NCBI RefSeq assembly: GCF_000176515.1
Contig: NZ_ADAQ01000007.1
Coordinates: forward strand, 1 to 64,000
DNA: 64,000 nucleotides
From: Grimontia hollisae CIP 101886
Lineage (GTDB): Bacteria; Pseudomonadota; Gammaproteobacteria; Enterobacterales; Vibrionaceae
Direction: 5' to 3'
Positions 63,035 through 64,000 of the stretch are shown here, piece by piece. Under the pieces are notes generated by a model. It had not been told where the DNA came from, did not search any database, and worked only from the letters and a program-made list of their open reading frames with translations. Positions within the stretch are counted from its first letter, which is position 1. The number at the start of each line of letters is the position of its first letter. The translations under genes were made by a program, and so were the position numbers.

Positions 63035-63627
63035 AAAAAGGCAGAGAGCAACTGACCAACACCGAGAAATTCAAAGCCTTCATGCGTGACGTTCTGGCGA
63101 ATGCAATCACCATCGATACCGAAACCACTGGCCTTGGCGAAGATGCGGAAATCTGCGAATTTGCTGCCATTGATGGGCGCGGTAACGTGTTAATCAACAC
63201 TCTGATTAAGCCAAGTAAACCTATTCCCGCTGAAGCCACCGCCATTCATGGCATCACCAATGACATGGTAGAAACGGCACCAACCTGGCTGGAAGTAGAA
63301 GGCATGATTGCCGGGTTGCTTGTCAGCCGTCCGGTGGCGATTTACAACGCGGAATATGACATCCGTGTAATCTGGCAAACCAGCATGATTTCCCACGGAA
63401 AAGACCGTGCAGTACCAGATGAACTGGAACGCAGCATTAACGCTACCTGCATCATGCTTGAATACGCCGAATACCGTGGCGAATGGTGTGACTCTCGCCA
63501 TCAATACCGCTGGCATAAACTGACCGCAGCGGCTGCCCATGAAGGCGTGACGGTGGAAGAAAACGCGCACCGCGCATTGGCTGATTGTCGCATGACATTG
63601 GGCCTTATCAAGGCAATGGCAGCATAA
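63031..63627 (+). CDS. phage DnaQ-like 3'-5' exonuclease
   Basis: A 198-residue DEDDh exonuclease: motif I TIDTETTGLGEDAEICEFA near residue 27, motif II around AIYNAEYDIRVIW near 105, motif III AHRALADCRMTLGL near 180. ATG 63031 overlaps the replication gene stop; the longer upstream frame lies inside that gene and is rejected. It is distinct from the chromosomal exonuclease near acs. It probably helps phage DNA replication. Confidence 0.88.
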   Translation: MKKGREQLTNTEKFKAFMRDVLANAITIDTETTGLGEDAEICEFAAIDGRGNVLINTLIKPSKPIPAEATAIHGITNDMVETAPTWLEVEGMIAGLLVSRPVAIYNAEYDIRVIWQTSMISHGKDRAVPDELERSINATCIMLEYAEYRGEWCDSRHQYRWHKLTAAAAHEGVTVEENAHRALADCRMTLGLIKAMAA

Positions 63628-63710
63628 AAGCAAAAACTGGAAATAACGCGAGTGATTATGCGTAAATATGCGTATTTTCGATGTTATTTGGAAGGCATAT
63701 AACATGTATT

Positions 63711-63744
63711 CACTTCACAGTATCGAGGCAATCATTGTGAAGTG
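63711..63744 (+). repeat. inverted repeat upstream of the SOS-type prophage gene
   Basis: CACTTCACA (63711-63719) and TGTGAAGTG (63736-63744) are perfect 9 bp arms, 16 bp apart. The half-site TGAAGT is shared with the palindrome in the cI/cox region (58858-58873), so one regulator may bind both. Confidence 0.6.
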
Positions 63745-63747
63745 TGC

Positions 63748-63775
63748 TCGACATATCTGCCCATCCTTATATACT
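63748..63775 (+). promoter_or_regulatory. promoter overlapped by LexA box
   Basis: TCGACA (63748-63753) and TATACT (63770-63775) are 16 bp apart. The -10 overlaps the LexA box at 63772-63791. Confidence 0.55.
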
Positions 63776-63791
63776 GTTTATGCATACAGTG
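63772..63791 (+). promoter_or_regulatory. LexA (SOS) box
   Basis: TACTGTTTATGCATACAGTG matches the LexA consensus TACTGTATATATATACAGTA in both CTGT/ACAG half-sites with the exact N8 spacing. It is placed to block the promoter of the following small gene until DNA damage. Confidence 0.85.
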
Positions 63792-63805
63792 TTTTGGGGT
63801 GGGAG

Positions 63806-63964
63806 ATGTCAATAAATCACAGCGAAGCAATCGCTTGGCTTATTAGCCGTGCAGCCGAAAACACCGCGAATCAGGAAGATAACACGGTGTTGCCATACTT
63901 ACTTGAATTAGTGGAGGCAGACATTAAAACAGGGCAAGTTGTTGCTGAAGCGTCTGACGAATAG
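63806..63964 (+). CDS. small LexA-controlled prophage gene (possible antirepressor)
   Basis: A 52-residue acidic helical protein (MSINHSEAIAWLISRAAEN) starting 15 bp after the LexA box, next to GGGGTGGGAG. The frame is open upstream to 63668, but that start lies before the promoter. In coliphage 186 a LexA-controlled gene, tum, inactivates CI; the same logic could apply here. No sequence match is claimed. Confidence 0.6.
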   Translation: MSINHSEAIAWLISRAAENTANQEDNTVLPYLLELVEADIKTGQVVAEASDE

Positions 63965-64000
63965 ACGGCGTAACAGAGCGGATCAGCGCTATCGCCAGTT

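Overview
The window is a chromosomal piece of a gammaproteobacterium, most likely a Vibrionaceae member. The evidence is the rRNA operon type, the hupA-yjaG-hemE and dusB-fis neighbourhoods, a Vibrio-style CrbS/CrbR acetate-switch locus, and a P2/K139-like prophage. The genus (Enterovibrio or Grimontia would fit) is a guess from gene content only.

Layout. 1-3.8 kb: an rRNA operon on the minus strand (23S 5' part, tRNA-Ala, tRNA-Ile, a decayed tRNA-Ile copy, 16S, and a promoter resembling E. coli rrn P1). 4-6.2 kb: groES-groEL behind a sigma-32-like promoter. 6.3-16.5 kb: a MATE exporter, then a TRAP transporter operon ending in a MarR regulator, divergent from a homogentisate pathway operon (hmgA-fahA-maiA-aacS). 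This pathway turns homogentisate into fumarate plus acetoacetate and activates the acetoacetate to its CoA ester. 16.5-21.8 kb: fxsA, aspA, dcuA, dsbD. 21.9-35.4 kb: a carbon-overflow locus with response regulator CrbR, a DUF4212/SSS sodium symporter pair, the SSF-type hybrid kinase CrbS, an MFS permease, a DUF294 nucleotidyltransferase-like protein, a DnaQ-like exonuclease and acs.

35.4-39.2 kb: an IS4 element sits in the loop of the acs terminator and is itself split by an IS66 element. Both have clear target duplications (11 and 8 bp), so the order of insertion can be read and the original sequences rebuilt. 39.2-56.3 kb: housekeeping genes aroQ-accB-accC, yhdT-panF, prmA, dusB-fis, ppnP, zntR, purH-purD, yjaH, hupA, a CNNM/CBS membrane protein, yjaG, a 2-hydroxyacid dehydrogenase with a uracil-DNA-glycosylase-like gene, and hemE.

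56.5 kb to the right edge: the left part of a P2/K139-like prophage. On the minus strand cI, a secreted protein resembling a superinfection-exclusion factor, and int form one tight unit. On the plus strand lie cox, a 35-residue membrane peptide, cII, three small unknown genes, an HUH replication endonuclease, a DnaQ-like exonuclease and a small gene behind a strong LexA box. Repeated ACTCAAA sites in the cI/cox switch, with one more beside int, look like Cox binding sites. The prophage continues past the window.
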